NCBI GenBank assembly: GCA_002633005.1
Contig: NMRA01000433.1
Span: 4,809-68,808 of the forward strand
Source of the DNA: Phoronis australis
Taxonomy: Eukaryota; Phoronida; Phoronidae
Reading direction: 5' to 3'
Length of the DNA stretch: 64,000 bases
Shown: in pieces, positions 22,981 to 36,490 of the stretch
Numbering within the stretch: position 1 is the first letter of the stretch
How the letters are laid out: the number at the start of each line of letters is the position of its first letter
The notes under the pieces: model-generated
Seen by the model: only the letters and a program-made list of their open reading frames with translations
Told to the model about the DNA's origin: nothing
Database searches by the model: none
Made by a program: the position numbers and the translations under genes

Positions 22981-24460
22981 TGCTTAAACAGAGCGAAAAA
23001 TAGCTGTGACTTTCATAGGAAAAGTGTTTAATAACATGCCCCACGTGATTCATGCGAACACTATATTGAAATCTAGTGTAATTACAAAAAGTTCAATGTC
23101 TGAATCAAGAACACCAATCCCGTGTCGTGAGAGGATGAAACTACACGTACATGTAGTTCTCTAAATCTGTGACTGCTATATCGGACAAGTGCCCAGTGTG
23201 ACATCAGCGAGTAGGCCTAAGATTGAAATGACCTCTACGTAGAAACGATGCGCGTTTAAATGCCAACAAATTACTTTACGTCATCTTCTACTTCATAAAC
23301 TTGCCATAACTAGACGCAAAAAAAAAAATAATCACAAAACTTTATAGATTACGTATTTATTATCGACATCGGAGAATCGACTTCGACCATTTTGGATTTA
23401 CCAGTGACACACTTGTACATAATTTAACCTCGAAACCTAAATAAAATTTTTCTATGTTGAAAAAAATATCGCAATTGAAGAACAATACTGTTCAACATTT
23501 TGCACAATACTCCCTTGCCTATCAAAGTTCTAGCAGTCTTCAAATAAAGGGACGCACAGTGAATCTGCAGGAAATCGACTGATCATACAGGTCTTTAATT
23601 TCACTAATTTCCTTATAAAGCAGGGAGATTGGAAGACTTCCCCTATGAGGACACTACTATCGCGGAGGGGTTCACGTGAGTTATGATCAGCGCAATGGGC
23701 CTGCCATGTGGCTTAAGCACGCATCAACGCCAGAAATATTTGACATAGGCAGTGCGCATGCGCAGCCAGCAGCTAAATATCCCCCCACAGAAATACACAC
23801 AAGAAGGGGTTTTCCGAGGAATTTTGATTTAGGGGAGACAACTCTGCAATTTGCCGATAGCTAGCGAGAAAAACATAGATCTAAGGATTCATTATGCTGA
23901 ATATTGGAAATATTGGTGAAGATTTTTCGGTGTCCATTGAAGTTTGAAGTTTGGCCATGTTGATGGTACACAGCCAATCGCCCGGAAGGCAATTTTTGAG
24001 CCCAAACCCATTTTCAAATCAAATCTGTGGAGAGTATAATTCAGTTCCGTTGTTTGCCGATAGCGGAGGTGACGAACAGTGTGACCTATATATCACAAAT
24101 GCTGTTTTCGAACGAATTTTCTGAAAAAAAACGGTGTCCAACAGGGTGTTGAAAACGGGTTTGCGGCCAGAAATGTAAAATACAGTCACTTTAAGTTTCG
24201 TGATCTGCAGTACGATTTTCAAGCCCTAATGAGGAAGATTTAGCCTGGATTGATTATGCTCATTCCTAGTAGTGCAACAAGAAGCACGTCGGTCATGTAT
24301 TTTGCTAAAAAATGAATTCTGAAATTATTGCACATAGAGCACTTCATGAGACGCAGCTAGGTTAAGGTTGTACTAGTCCTTTTTAACATTATATTTCTGT
24401 TTTTAATTTATGCTGTGTTGAAGGTATCACATTTATTAAAAAAGAACTCATACCCATAGA
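22981..24460. other. Non-coding stretch, nothing recognised
   Basis: AT-rich DNA without a coding exon, RNA gene or clear repeat that I can support. Confidence 0.4.
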
Positions 24461-24681
24461 CGGATCCATGGAAGTGGGGGCCCCGACCTCAATTTCCGAA
24501 GGATAAACCTTCCTAATAGCCTTGCAAGGGGCGTGACGTCAATTTTTGTAGGAAAAACCCTCGCGAGATCCCTGAAAACGAAAGGTCGGCGCCATTTTTT
24601 AACCGTGTGCAGAATGAGGGAGCCCTGGGCCCCCTCGGACCCCCTATATCCATCCATGCAGCGTACCGTCACGGTTTGATA

Positions 24682-24800
24682 GGCGGATCCAGGGGGGTAA
24701 AAGGGTTCCGGATCCCTTTTTCCCTTGATTTTAGTTATGTAAAATCTAGAATTTTCGAATTGCTGATTTGAACCCATTTTTGAAAAACCTGGATCCGACC
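24682..24800. mobile_element. Foldback MITE with GGATCCAGG ends
   Basis: Inverted ends GGCGGATCCAGG and CCTGGATCCGACC bound a 119-bp element. A second, more decayed relative starts at about 24459 (ACGGATCCATGG). A related family member with GGCGGATCCA...TGGACCCGCC ends is at 50041-50196. The minus-strand open frame spanning both elements (24448-24816) is a by-product of the repeat. Confidence 0.6.
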
Positions 24801-26375
24801 CTGCGTTTGGTTTCAAAACAGATTGTGCTGGTGAGTGTACAGATAAATAATATGGAACGAAATTTTATCATTCCGGAATCAGTAGTAGGTATCAGAAATG
24901 GCTAAGGATTTCAGGAACTGAAAACGACATGTCAATGCCATTTTTATCATGTGCGAAAGGGAAGCCTAAATCCACTTATGTAGTGTAAAGTTTGGTTTCA
25001 AAACAGATAGCACCGGTAAATGTACAAGTAACTAATATGGAATGGACATTCCAGCAACAGAAACAGGAGTTCATATAGTATCCAGAAAAAAAACAAATGA
25101 GTAATTTTTGTTCAAAACTTTATTTTTTATAACGATAAACATACAAAATGCCACCAATGCTGCTTTAAATACCAGTGTTCAGATTTAAATAGTAAATGAC
25201 TAGAATGGAAGATTTAGCCAGTTCATATGACACCAATAATGTAGGGCCACTCAAACCGCTAAATGCCCCACTGCATTTCTACACTTACACCGACCAAATA
25301 GCGGCCCATGGGCCGCCGTTTTGTCATCGGATGGGCTAATCTACCGAAAACCCCGGTACAAACCAATTTGACTTCGCCAACCTTCCTCCTAGTTTGCTAT
25401 CGTAACCCCCGGTCCCTCGTTCGCTGGATGTCACTATATTTGTATCGAACCCGGCCTTCACGTCTCGATAGGTGGGGGTATTACTACGGGGATGCAGCCA
25501 TCAGGACTTGAGTAACCGTGAACCAACAAAGATTCACGGAGAGTAAGGATGGGTGAATGCACCGAGCGCATGCACTGACGGGTACTGAGCTGGGAGCTGC
25601 CTGAAGTAACTATAGCTGGGTCGAAGGTCAAGATTCCTTTGATTAATAGCCAGTTTCGGGAAAACTTCATTTTATTATGGCCATTATTTGAAGTAATTTT
25701 TAGAAAGGTGAGGTCCCGAGGTGCCTGGTATAAGTGCCTTCGTGGCCGTTTCAGAATCTCTTGATGAAACACAGCCGGTAGTCCAGTTTGTGGTTGCTAG
25801 GTAAAATGATACAGGTCCAAAATGTACGCANTTAGCTAGTTGTCCCTTCCTGGTTATCTCTTCCTGATATTAGCCATATTCTGTCAACAATTTCAGTACA
25901 AATTGTCCGTAGTTTGGTTTTATGAAAGTAAGATCCGCTGCCGATTATTTTACACCCGTTTGCGAATGCATATGGCTAGTTTTAGTGAGTAACTATTTTA
26001 TTTTGTCATTATAATTTAAAATTTCGCATCTAAACATGTAAAAAATTGTGATCGTGCTTAATTAAAGATAATTTTAATTTTGACTGACACCTAGTGTCTG
26101 AAATTGAATCTTGTTCAACTGGACAACAAATGTCACTAAAAAACTTGTCACACCAGTTTATTGCACACATTTAAAAGATTTGTTATTATCTCGAGTGTAG
26201 TGTTTGTGGAATGCATGCTCCCACGTCGCACGCTTGTGTCAAGCTTAAAATTACATGTACCGTATCTATCGAATAAAGGACACGAGGTGGGTTGGTATAA
26301 GAGCGACTGCCTACTGTTAATCTACAATACGTTTACCAGGCTCCTGTTCGAATAAGCTAGCGAAATTCCATCCTG
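24801..26375. other. Non-coding stretch with a direct repeat
   Basis: TTTGGTTTCAAAACAGAT and the following ~90 bp recur at about 24805 and 24991 (spacing about 186 bp). One N at 25831 marks an assembly join. No coding exon is supported, although 25300-25770 is locally GC-richer. Confidence 0.4.
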
Positions 26376-26512
26376 TTTCCCTACAAAAATCAAAGAAATC
26401 CAGATTATTCAGAACTGGGCGCTGAGAATTACTCTCGGGCAGCCCAGAAACACCCGAACTGACGCATTCCATGAGGTTCCCGAAATAAAGGCTGTCTCCC
26501 ACAGACTGCAAT
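26376..26512 (+). pseudogene. Fragment of a non-LTR retrotransposon reverse transcriptase region
   Basis: One plus frame reads IKEIQIIQNWALRITLGQPR and then RTDAFHEVPEIKAVSHRLQ-stop. This is the conserved segment following the polymerase domain in jockey/CR1-like non-LTR elements (pattern IQN-x-ALR-I-x-G-x-PR-x-T). The frame is interrupted on both sides, so this is a short dead fragment. Confidence 0.6.
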
Positions 26513-28295
26513 GACTCTGCGAAGCTAAATTAAACCGAATTTTAGTGACAAGCCTGTAATAAAAGCACCTAAGGGTTCTGCCCCTTCTCACTGAAGTGGT
26601 GATAAACTGTGCAGACGGGTCAGTATAGATACAGCTAGAGGCAAGCATGACCTCTCTTGCTATTCAGCAAGCGATTCATGTATACCCTGCCTTCCAGCCG
26701 ATTTCTTGCTAATCGGGCCACGTTCATCGCAAATACAGTGAGGGTCGAAGGCAATATTGTCCGCGCTTGCGAAGCTGTCCGGGGCTTTGTACACGATTTA
26801 CATGTACTCGTCACCTTTTTAGGGGATTTGACAAAAGTTACTGCTAAAATTGAACGCTAGAAATTTGAGACGAGTTTTCAATTAGTATTGCAGAGAACTC
26901 TGAGCTTATGCGTGACCGACTTTTGCGTGTACCAGTGAATCAAAATTTACTGTTTTGACAGTAATTTTTGGTGAAATACATGTAAGTACAGTTTCATGCG
27001 AAATGCATATATATGCAAGGTGAGGAACAAGAAAAGGCCTTTACTTTGGACATTAATTTTATTTACACTGAAAGCAAGTGAATGCGTAACGACAACAAAA
27101 ATTTCCATGTAAGTCACAATCAGCGTTGGCATGAACATGTGACGAACTAAATCATAATTACGGTGCAACCGCTGTTCTACTACACTTACTGTTGCCATAC
27201 TGCACTCATTTGTCAGCTACTTCACTACTGAATGAAGTCAACATCGTGATGCAATTTCTTCCACTGGCTCAAGTAGCATTGGATTTAGTCACATTAAAAC
27301 TGGAGAATTGGTTCTTAATAGGGCAGATTAATCAAAGGAGCGTCACTGCTGTCCCGTCTTTTAATCTATCGCCGTAATAGTGAAATTAAAAAAACGATAG
27401 TAATAATCGCAGTAATTTTGTTTTTAGATTCACAGAATCGTGCAAAAAATAATAAAATTTTACAATATGTTTCTGCTGTCCGAATGTGATATTTGGTATT
27501 TTCCTAATTTGCAAGGAAACAGGCAACATGAAAAGGTTTTGGCACCACTCTCAAAACTAAAAAAGTTACCTAGAAAAGCAGAAATCCCATCGTGTTTATT
27601 GTATCGAAGGAAGCTTAAAGGCAAAGTTACTGCCCCGTTGATATGACTAAAATCTTTATTTACGCGGATTTACAGTTAAATGTGTAATCGGCTTAAAACT
27701 GCACATAAATGAACTGAAATTGTGATACCGACAATAGAACTGTTCATATCCAGTACTAGTGTTTTTAAGTACAGTAGACCTCATCTCTATTATAACATCA
27801 TGTCTTGAACTTGTTGGTTTTCGTATAACAGCCTCAAGCCCATTTTCATAGGTACGAGGTTTCTTTCCGTCATTTCTCCGTTGTTCTAAGACGAACGAGT
27901 ATCGTTAACCGCTACACTCTAGACGGTTACTGACATTGTCTTTGTCCTTTGAAATGGTGGGACTTGAACCTGGTACCATTCGTTTTTTTAGTCCAAAATT
28001 CCAACTTCTAGGCTCCTTTTCACTTCGAAGGAAGTTCATTATAATCATGTCTTCCTCATTACAAAAGAAGGACTGGCTTGGATTCTTGTTAGAAAGACTT
28101 GGAAAATTGTCGCTTAGCTTCACGCTGGAACAGCTTCATTGGTCTTTTTTTTGGCTCAGATTGTTTCATTGTCAAGCACCACGATGTTATACCACAGGAT
28201 AATTATTTGTATCTATTTGGAGAATGTGCTCTGCTACACCCCATGAACTGTTGCCTTCGGTGCAGCCTTTCGTGTGTTCAGCAATCCAGCCTCTC
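26513..28295. other. Non-coding stretch, nothing recognised
   Basis: Short open frames only. I see no domain, RNA gene or transposon I can support. Confidence 0.4.
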
Positions 28296-28423
28296 GTTCA
28301 GTAACGCTAGCTCCTCGCTAAAATGCAAGGCTTCATGAGATTACGTGAGATATTGCCGTGTATTTCAAATGACTTTGGCTAGATTTTAGCTAGGTCTTAG
28401 CGTATGTCCTAGCGTTACTGAAT
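28296..28423. mobile_element. Foldback MITE with TTCAGTAACGCTAG ends, copy 1
   Basis: Exact 14-bp inverted ends TTCAGTAACGCTAG (28297-28310) and CTAGCGTTACTGAA (28409-28422). Interior blocks CCTCGCTAAAATGCAAGG, GATTACGTGAGATATT and TTTTAGCTAGGTCTTAGCG match a diverged copy at 50909-51040. It lies about 380 bp downstream of the receptor stop codon. Confidence 0.75.
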
Positions 28424-28801
28424 GCACGCCTGGTTTCCAGTGGCCTTAGTGTTTCGCCGATAAATGATTCCACACATTCACAGGCGATTCGATTCAGGAT
28501 ATTCATCGTTCTCCCCATGTGTGTTCTGGATTTGATGTTGGTCAGTCGACCCCAGATGTACATGTATGAGCTAGACCGTTATAATTTTGAACTTCAAGAA
28601 AGTGTATTTCACAGTTTCCAGGTACCTGTTTATATGGAAGGTAGATCGTTTACTGTGTAGGGTGTTCTTCTACCTCCTATATTCTTGGTGAAGCTACCGT
28701 TGATACATTTTTAAAATATTAAAATTTAATCCAGCGGGTTTTGGGTTAAAACCGTCCGTCCAACCAATTCGTCAAAGTGTCACTGGAATAATAATGAAAA
28801 A

Positions 28802-31058
28802 TTACGAGAGAATTGGTCTGGATCGTTCGATCGGTGTTTCATTGTTTCCGTGTATTAGTTTTGGACAGTTGATAGAAGAGAACGTATAGATATGCGGATT
28901 GAGTCCTGCGTTTATTGGCAAAACAAAGACCACCATCCACACTGCCACCTGGGGATCTACGTGTACACCAAATGCGGAGATGACGCCAGTGACCACTATG
29001 GGAAACCAACAACAGAGATCGGTAATAACGATCCAACTGAGTTTCTTCGCTAATGCAAGTTCTTTGTTACTCGAAGCACGGCCACTGTTTTGTTGACTCT
29101 GTCGTGATTTCATGTAAATACCAGAATAGCATATGATCGTTAATAAAACCGCAACACCGTTGATTACGATCAAGCTTAGTTTGTATTCGTTGGAGGAACC
29201 CCTTATCAGTGTGAAAGGGAGGCAGACAGCGGTGTCGCCGTAGAAGGCGTTTAATTTCCCAAAGTACGGTAACTCTGTTAGAGGCAACCCTGCAAAGACA
29301 CAACAAACAATCCAACCACAAGCCATTATGTACGTGACTGACTTCGTTGTCAGTCGCCGGGCTTGGAATACGAACACAATGGCTATTGTTCTGTCGATTG
29401 TTATTACAGTCAGAACAAACACTGACATCTGACAAGCTACGAAGGAAAAGAAACCAGCAAACTTGCACCCAGTGCCTGTACGCCATATTGGATCGTATAC
29501 GTAATACATGCCGGTCTTCAAGAAGTACAAATCAGCTGCAGCTATGATCAACAGATAGACACCCATAAAAAAGTCTGACATGGCAAGGTTTAATATGAGC
29601 ACTGTGTTGGTACTCCTAATCTCAGACATAGAAACCTTACATCTCCACACAAATACAACGATGTTACCTACAACTGCTGACGTTGCTATTACCCATATAA
29701 AGACACGGAGCACAATGTTTGACATGAGATCCGAGCAAGAGGAAAATGGATCCGACGAAGGTGTGCAGTTTACATTTTCTTTGACAAGGCAACAGAAACG
29801 GAAGCTGTCCGTGTGGAGATTACTTACATTCAACGCACTAAACGCATTTTCTTCTATTACAAGGAAGTCGTCGCTAAACTCCAGATTCAAGGTACCTATG
29901 GACATAACTCCTCTGAACGAATCATGGGAAACATGTACCAATCCATTGCGGCTGAGATCTAGATCATATAATCTCAAAGCGAAAAAGACATTGCCGGTTA
30001 GCGTTCGAAGATTGTTACCTGTTAAATTCAAGTGGAAAAGATTAACCATCTTAGAGAAAGAGTAAGGAGGCAACTGCAGAAGATTGTTAAATGATATATC
30101 TAGCACGCCGATCAGAACATAATGGTCAAATGTTTTCTTAGTTAACCTCAGCTTGTTACCTGAAAAAAGAATTGCTCTCATTCTATACGACATTTCGGGA
30201 AGTTTACGAAGACCTGCTTCATGACAGTCAATAACATAACCATCACACGAACATCCTAAAGGACACGTGATTTTGGTGTCGCAGAATCTTTCGTCCTCCC
30301 CTGTCCCAATACAGTCAACATGACCATCACATACGCGGGATTGGTCTAAGCACCACTGTTTATCCTGACAATGAAATTTTCCAGGACACGTGTAATTAGT
30401 GCAACTAATCTCGTCTGCCCCATCGGCACAGTCCAACACACTGTCGCACACAGCATGACGCGGTATACAATAACTAAATGGACATTTAAACATGCCAGGA
30501 CACTGTATTTTTTCACACCTAACTAAATGACTTAAGTCGCCACAGGTGCTGTAAAAGTCGTTTTTATCATAAATACAAACACGACTTCGTTGATAGCACG
30601 CTGGGTGGTCCAACTGACACCTTGTTTGTGTTGATGACGAACAAAAAGGTTGGAAATTAGCGGTGGTGGCGATGCCAATCGGATCTTCAATTTGAATACT
30701 GCCTCTTTTGACGTCAAATTTCGAGAATAGTTCATCCTCCTGTGTTGAGCCCTCGCAATCAACTGTCATATCCAGTCTCTTCTTTCCCGGAATGCATGTT
30801 CCAGAATAGCATAAATATCCGCCATGGCGTGTACAATTGTGGCGCCAGTCGCACGTCACTTCCAGCTCATCTGATCCGTCCATGCAGTGCTTCACGAAGT
30901 CACAAGCCTTGCTGTTGAGTATGCATTGACCAGAATGGCACCTAAATTCTTCAATCGAACACTTAGGGTGATTACACCTAGTCTCGTCACTACCATCGGA
31001 GCAGTCTCTCTTAAAGTCACAATAATGCGACATATGGATTTGTTTTCCGTCGCTGCAT
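28802..31058 (-). CDS. Receptor gene, last exon: LDLa cluster, leucine-rich repeats and rhodopsin-type 7TM domain (GRL101-like)
   Basis: The open frame runs to a stop at 28802-28804; its exon start is best placed at 31058, after acceptor TTTTCCAG with a CTTAAC branch-like motif upstream. Residue numbers are for the 755-codon frame beginning MFSRC. LDL-receptor class A repeats lie at 4-32, 37-73, a degenerate pair over 79-185, 190-223 (CDSVLDCADGADE) and 228-263. A Cys-rich LRR cap (269-283) precedes about five leucine-rich repeats (to 420), then seven membrane helices from about 452 to 735. Class A marks: DRT in place of DRY at helix 3 (559-561), CWFP in helix 6, NPHIY in helix 7, short tail. 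The layout matches Lymnaea GRL101-type and relaxin-receptor-like GPCRs. Ligand and G protein cannot be inferred. The protein begins in the exon at 42197-45675. Confidence 0.93.
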
Positions 31059-32077
31059 CTGGAAAACATGATTCTGGTTAAGACTTTGGTGATAAATCGT
31101 TTGGATTGGTTTGTCTGCCAACTGCACAGCTTCCTTTACAGGAAAGTGCTCTGTTTATGCATACACAAAGACACACGAGTGTGCATGTCAAGGGTAGATA
31201 CATTTATTCACTGCTCAATACTCCTTCAGACTACCCGAGAAGTGTAAAACCTTGCAAAATGAAAACACCTTTAGTTCGTAGTACTTAAAGAGGCCTGGAA
31301 CGCGAGAATCTAAATTGAAATATCTCTGCCACTGAAATAGACTTCAACTTGCTCATCAGATATTTTTAGAGTTTGTGCGTAAACATTTTCAATTTCTGTT
31401 TCAAATTTCAAAAAGTAGACCTGCCAATTGCTCGCCACTTCGTCGAGTTTTCCCCAACAAGGCAAAACACCAGTCTACAGCAGACTTTTCAAGATTTCAT
31501 TTTCTTCAGGAATTGTTTAAAAGATGTTTTGACGAGCTTTTGCGTTCATGCCTCTTCAAGAAAGCTTGACTGAAATCAGTTCCAGTTCTAAAGCTCGAGC
31601 ACACAAACGTCAAGACTAGTACGTGGAACTGCAATTTAAATGGAAATGCATTTCCAAGATAACCAGTTATCAATATTTGTACCAAACGTCACATCAAACA
31701 GTGTTGCTACCCGCTTTAAAACAGCTCAAATTTTGATGAAATATGGCACGCCAGTCAAGATTAATCACATGTTTTCGCGCTGATGAGGAGCTTGCGAAGT
31801 AAGGATGAGGGAACTTAAAAATAGATAACTGCGATACTCTTCAAAGCGAGAGAAGTGTGCAACCTAAGTTTTGTGAACTACGCACACGTGTTTTAAAACG
31901 CAATGATATGGCATGTTTTAATCATGTTTTGGCATTGTTTCAAATTGTTTTTTTTTAATTCCTTATTATCATTCACGGTGATGACAAAGCCTTTTTTTAA
32001 TGTTTATTACGAATTCTTCAGCATACAATGAATCTACATAACCCAGAAAGCGCCAAAACTGGGTAAAAATACAAAGG

Positions 32078-33030
32078 AGGATTTTGGAGAATTATCGCCC
32101 GAGGGGCGTTAGCCCCGAGGGTGATAACTCTACAAAATCCACGAGGGCTCTAGATAAGGGGAATAACGACTGAGAACATGTAATAATCTATTTATACCAC
32201 ATACTGAAACAGTGCAATGAATCGATCTACCTTTCTCGACTCGCCTTGGCTTTGTAACTACTTTCTATGTCAGAGGCCCGGGGTCGGAGGTCGTGACCTT
32301 TTAAGAAAAGCCGAGCTATCTTGTCAAATAATGCTTTTACTCAAAATCATTTGAAAAATAAAACAAAATAGAAATAAAGTGAATCTATAAATTAAGGTTT
32401 AGCAACTATTTTAGCTTACTACACATTTTATCACGCTAAGCTTCGACCGGGAAAATATCGTCTGCTAAAGAAGGTTACCACTAGTAACTGACTATAATAC
32501 TCATGTCAAATTAAGGATCCCGACGACACGATACATGCATTCAAATTGGAGATGGGTGATTTACAGGTGGGAGAACACGAGAGAAAAAGTTCACTGATTT
32601 AAAATATCCTTTTTTATGGAAATTATGCGTCTTATTTTCATAGCGTATAAATGTTGGTGCAATGCCCTTTGCTGAACATGCGATTGTTGCGCGTGCTCAT
32701 TTAAGTATTCTGTTTTCACATTCGAAGACGTCAGCCGCTGAGTGGTGTAGTGGTAAAGTTGGCGACTCGCAACTCCTGAGATCCGGGTTCAAATCCGGCC
32801 TCGGTTTCCCGCCAAAATGTTATCTCACTAGTGAGGTAACTTTATGGGTTATTACACGGTTGTATCTGCCATTCAAGGCCAATGTTGTGGTAGAAATATA
32901 GATTGTTACATGTTCTCAGCCGTTATCTCCATTATCTAGAGCCCTCGCGGATTTTGGAGAATTCTCCAAAATCCACTCGGGCTCTAGATAACGGGTAATA
33001 ACGACTTCGTCATGTAATAATCTATATTTA
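32078..33030 (+). repeat. Composite repeat: hairpin, body, tRNA-like block, second hairpin
   Basis: Hairpin unit without its outer left end (32078-32192), body (about 32193-32690), tRNA-like block with A-box TGGTGTAGTGG (32743-32753) and B-box GGTTCAAATCC (32786-32796), palindrome GTTATCTCACTAGTGAGGTAAC, then a compact hairpin unit at 32898-33025 with inner palindrome GGATTTTGGAGAATTCTCC. This copy shows best that hairpin units flank the tRNA-like/body module on both sides. Confidence 0.65.
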
Positions 33031-33151
33031 TTTTACACGAATACATAAATAAAAAACTGATGTTAAGAATACAATGATTTGACTACGAACAGATGTATAA
33101 AATTCTATCCACACAGACAAAAAGATTTAATGTTATCAAGAAATCATGATA

Positions 33152-33840
33152 CTATTTCAAATAAAACCTTATTATCATTTGAGTTAAGTTCTTGGCATCC
33201 ATAAAGAAAGAAATTAATTTTGTTTCACAATTGCGGAATTTCAGAATATTTTTGTAAACATTGGGGTATTGTTTGAGTGTCTGGAAAAGCCGTATCCTTT
33301 CCTCCTTGCATACCTCACAAGCAAAGAAAACATGACGGTATGTCTGGGTATCTCCATAGGAACACAGAGGCAAAATATATTTAAAATTATGTCTAAATTT
33401 CTCGTTGTTAAGGAATAGACCGCATCTTGATCTGTATAGGGTTTTTCAAGGTTGCGAGGAAGTTGGAATGATTTCAGTGGGACTGGCACGTCTTGAGTAG
33501 TGGTATGCATTTTAAAGCTATTTTTGAGAGTGGCGATTGAAGTGCTTTCTTTCAATTTGAATGGTAAGGAATTCCAGTTGCCAATACAAGTTAATGTCGT
33601 TGATCTATGGAATAGTGTGCATATGACTTTGCCGCATTCCTGGTCTCGTTCCTGGTCTTTTGTAGGAGTCAAAGAGGGTTTTGTTAGAGTAATTGTTTAT
33701 GTTGGTTAAGACTTTGAATGTATACATGGACAGGTGACAAAGCCTCGTAACAAACCTGGAGGTGGCGCTGATGGGTTTAGCAGTTTGATGCTTGGTTAGG
33801 GGGAAAACTTCTAACACAACGATTTGCCGCTGCATTGATG
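33152..33840 (-). pseudogene. Decayed 3' part of a non-LTR retrotransposon open frame
   Basis: Minus-strand frames contain WNSLPFKLKESTSIATLKNSF, matching the WN-x-LP...FK signature that ends many CR1/jockey-like ORF2 proteins. Another frame follows with CSYGDTQTYRHVFFAC, a Cys-His motif like the C-terminal zinc-knuckle region of such proteins. The two pieces are in different frames with stops between, so the copy is dead. Upstream, about 33720-33840, has a plausible RLCHLSMYTFKVL segment in a third frame. Confidence 0.45.
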
Positions 33841-36480
33841 TCATTAAAACAAAGACAGGTTTTAAATATTTTTACAGCTGTTGCTACAATTCATGAACCA
33901 GAAGGCTTTGCTTTGGTTATTGGTTGAAATAAAGGTTGCTTGCGCTTATTTTCAATTCTTTTTTATTAATATTATCATAGAAATAGGCCATTTTTGCAAT
34001 ATTTGAGACCTAAATTGCTACAATATACCATTAGTTTTCATTTTTATATTATGCTGCAGAATGTTTTAAAGTTGATACAACTTTCTATTACTCGTGATGT
34101 TCCGAAAATTTCCGTAAAAACGATAGAATTCTCATTTGAATTTCCCTATCCAAGCCTCAAATGACTAAACTTTGAGCCTTGGAGTAGAGGCTGGGTGACG
34201 ATATTTCTCAAACCGGTGTACACTATTTTTGCAGAGACCCCGGTGGGATTGCTTTTTACATGAAACATGAATATTTTACAAAATATTCATTGTGAATTAT
34301 CAAGAATAAACACTGCCAACACGCAGGTATCACGCAGTGGCACGCGCTTTAGCATTGGTCTGTAACCTCGGCAGTCATTGGTTAGCTTTACAACACCGTG
34401 AAAAAATGTCGGACTGTGAACGATTCTTAGCCTTGTCATGCAAGAGGCGTCTCAGCAACTATTTCGTTTTTGTAGTGGTGCTTAATAGCCGCGTCCTTGA
34501 AGCACACACATGTACAATAAACACATATCTGGCCGGTTTAACCGGTGTGTTAATCATACTGTATAAATACATGACACTATCGTAAACAAAAGTCATCGAC
34601 AGTAGAAAGATGCACTCCGCAAAGGCGCAACCACAATTTCTAGGATTCACTTTTCCTGAACATGAATTTTAAGCACCGATCTGTCTGTAAGACGACGTTT
34701 ACACTTTAGTCAATCACTCATGCCAGTTTGTTTGCGTAGAGCGCTGCCTGTTGAGAATTCAACCAGCCAATCAGAAACGCCGATGTGCAAAATTAAGTGA
34801 TACCTGCGTGCTGGCGCGGCTACCGCCCTACCTTGAGCACGCAGGGAACCAGCGGGGTAGTGGGTTTACTCGCCAGACAAGTACAAATACCTAAGTTGAG
34901 CTAAAACATCCCACCAGGTAGCCGTTCGAAACCAGTTGCACGATGTTTAGTAAGATGCCACACAATTTCAACAGTGCACTCCCACTTCAGACAAATTATA
35001 AAAAATTGAAATAAAGTTCATGATAAACCAAGTCACGCTGAATAAGTTCCACATTGAGTAACCAGGCACTTTGATTATCAATACACCCAGTAAGTCCGCC
35101 CGACACATGGGCCACTAAACAAGATGAAAGGTTTTTGTTCGCATGTTTGCGTCAGGGCATAAAAAAACAGAAACATCGTGCATGAGGTTGGAGGGACCAA
35201 AACAGGGCCTGGTCAAACTATGCGACAAAGTTAAGAAACACTTCTTAGTGACATCACGCTCAAGAATGAACTAACGTACATGTTTAGTGGGAAAATCGTG
35301 TTTGTTTCTCACGTTGGCGACTGCTACAAGCTCTTACCCGTCGATAACCACTAGATAATGGTGACAAAACCTGCCCATCAACGTGACCACGAGCAGGCAA
35401 ACACGTTGACTACGTTCCACATCGCAAACATGCATGTACAGTAGCTATCGGGCATGTGATAGTGAGGGCTTCAATTACAGATGTTTTAGTACCCTTGATT
35501 GGTACATTTGCAAAGCAGCGGCTAGAAGTACGATCCACGATCAACGTGTCATGGGCTCTGTGATGGGAAATAGCCGGAACCTATCATTTCCAACATAGCA
35601 AGTGTACTTGAAGAGTGCAATTGCGGACTTGCCAGAGCAATACCGTGCCTTCATCGGTTCTCATTACACATCTGCCTTCATTAGCTATGTTTTCGAAATT
35701 TTGGTAATTGACGAGACTTGATTCAATGCAAATTGCTGTGATTACGTTTGCCATGTAAATGAAGTCTAAGCAACGTTTAATGGTTGCCTCTTTTGAGTTA
35801 AAACGATTGCTATCGTGAATTAGTCTTATACGTCATTTATTATTTTTGGAAAAGGCAAAGTCAAGCTCTTGAACGTTACTGAACATGATGAAAAGTTCAT
35901 CCATAGGTTCACTACTTTTGTAGACGTGCATGGCAATATCGGTGTCGGTATAGTTGATGAATTCGTGTGTCAGAAGAACACAAAAAGCAAGCTCAAAGGT
36001 GTTACGAGGTCCGAATCGTCAATGGACACGACTGGCAAAGTTGCTGGGATCTGTAGTGACATCCCGTAAACAATATAGCTATTCAATCTGATATTGTATA
36101 ACTACCGTCAAAGTCACCTAGTGTAAGTGTATGCTTGTATTTTTCAATTTTCTTTCAGAAAAATCCGCAAATGTAAAACGAATTGACTGAGCGTTGCTCC
36201 CACCTTGCCTTCGTAGCCTGCAGATGAAGATTCCTCAACTCAGTACGTCACAGCACTATGTACCCGTGCTGCGACAGCATATCCTGGGGGGACTGACACC
36301 AACTGATTATGGTTGTCATGCAACTGAAGCTCACACGCTACTGCTAACTTGGTTTGAGGGATCTATTATCCCTGACATATTGCTCAGATCGAACGCAGAA
36401 GTTCACAACAGTGACTTTGGGAATAAAGCAACTATCATTGGAGCTGTCAGATTCCGAAGATGAATTAAGGAGTGAAGCCT
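33841..36480. other. Intronic non-coding stretch, nothing recognised
   Basis: Only short frames on both strands. No domain or repeat boundaries that I can support. Confidence 0.35.
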
Positions 36481-36490
36481 CCGACTCGGA

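Noticed and set aside
24448-24816. 122-codon minus-strand frame
   Set aside because: Spans two foldback elements with GGATCC ends; peptide is translated repeat.
27900-27990. tRNA gene on the minus strand
   Set aside because: A B-box-like GGTTCAAGTCC is seen, but the A-box-like sequence lies on the wrong side.
29580-30065. 161-codon plus-strand frame
   Set aside because: Lies antisense to the LRR/7TM exon, which has clear domain support.
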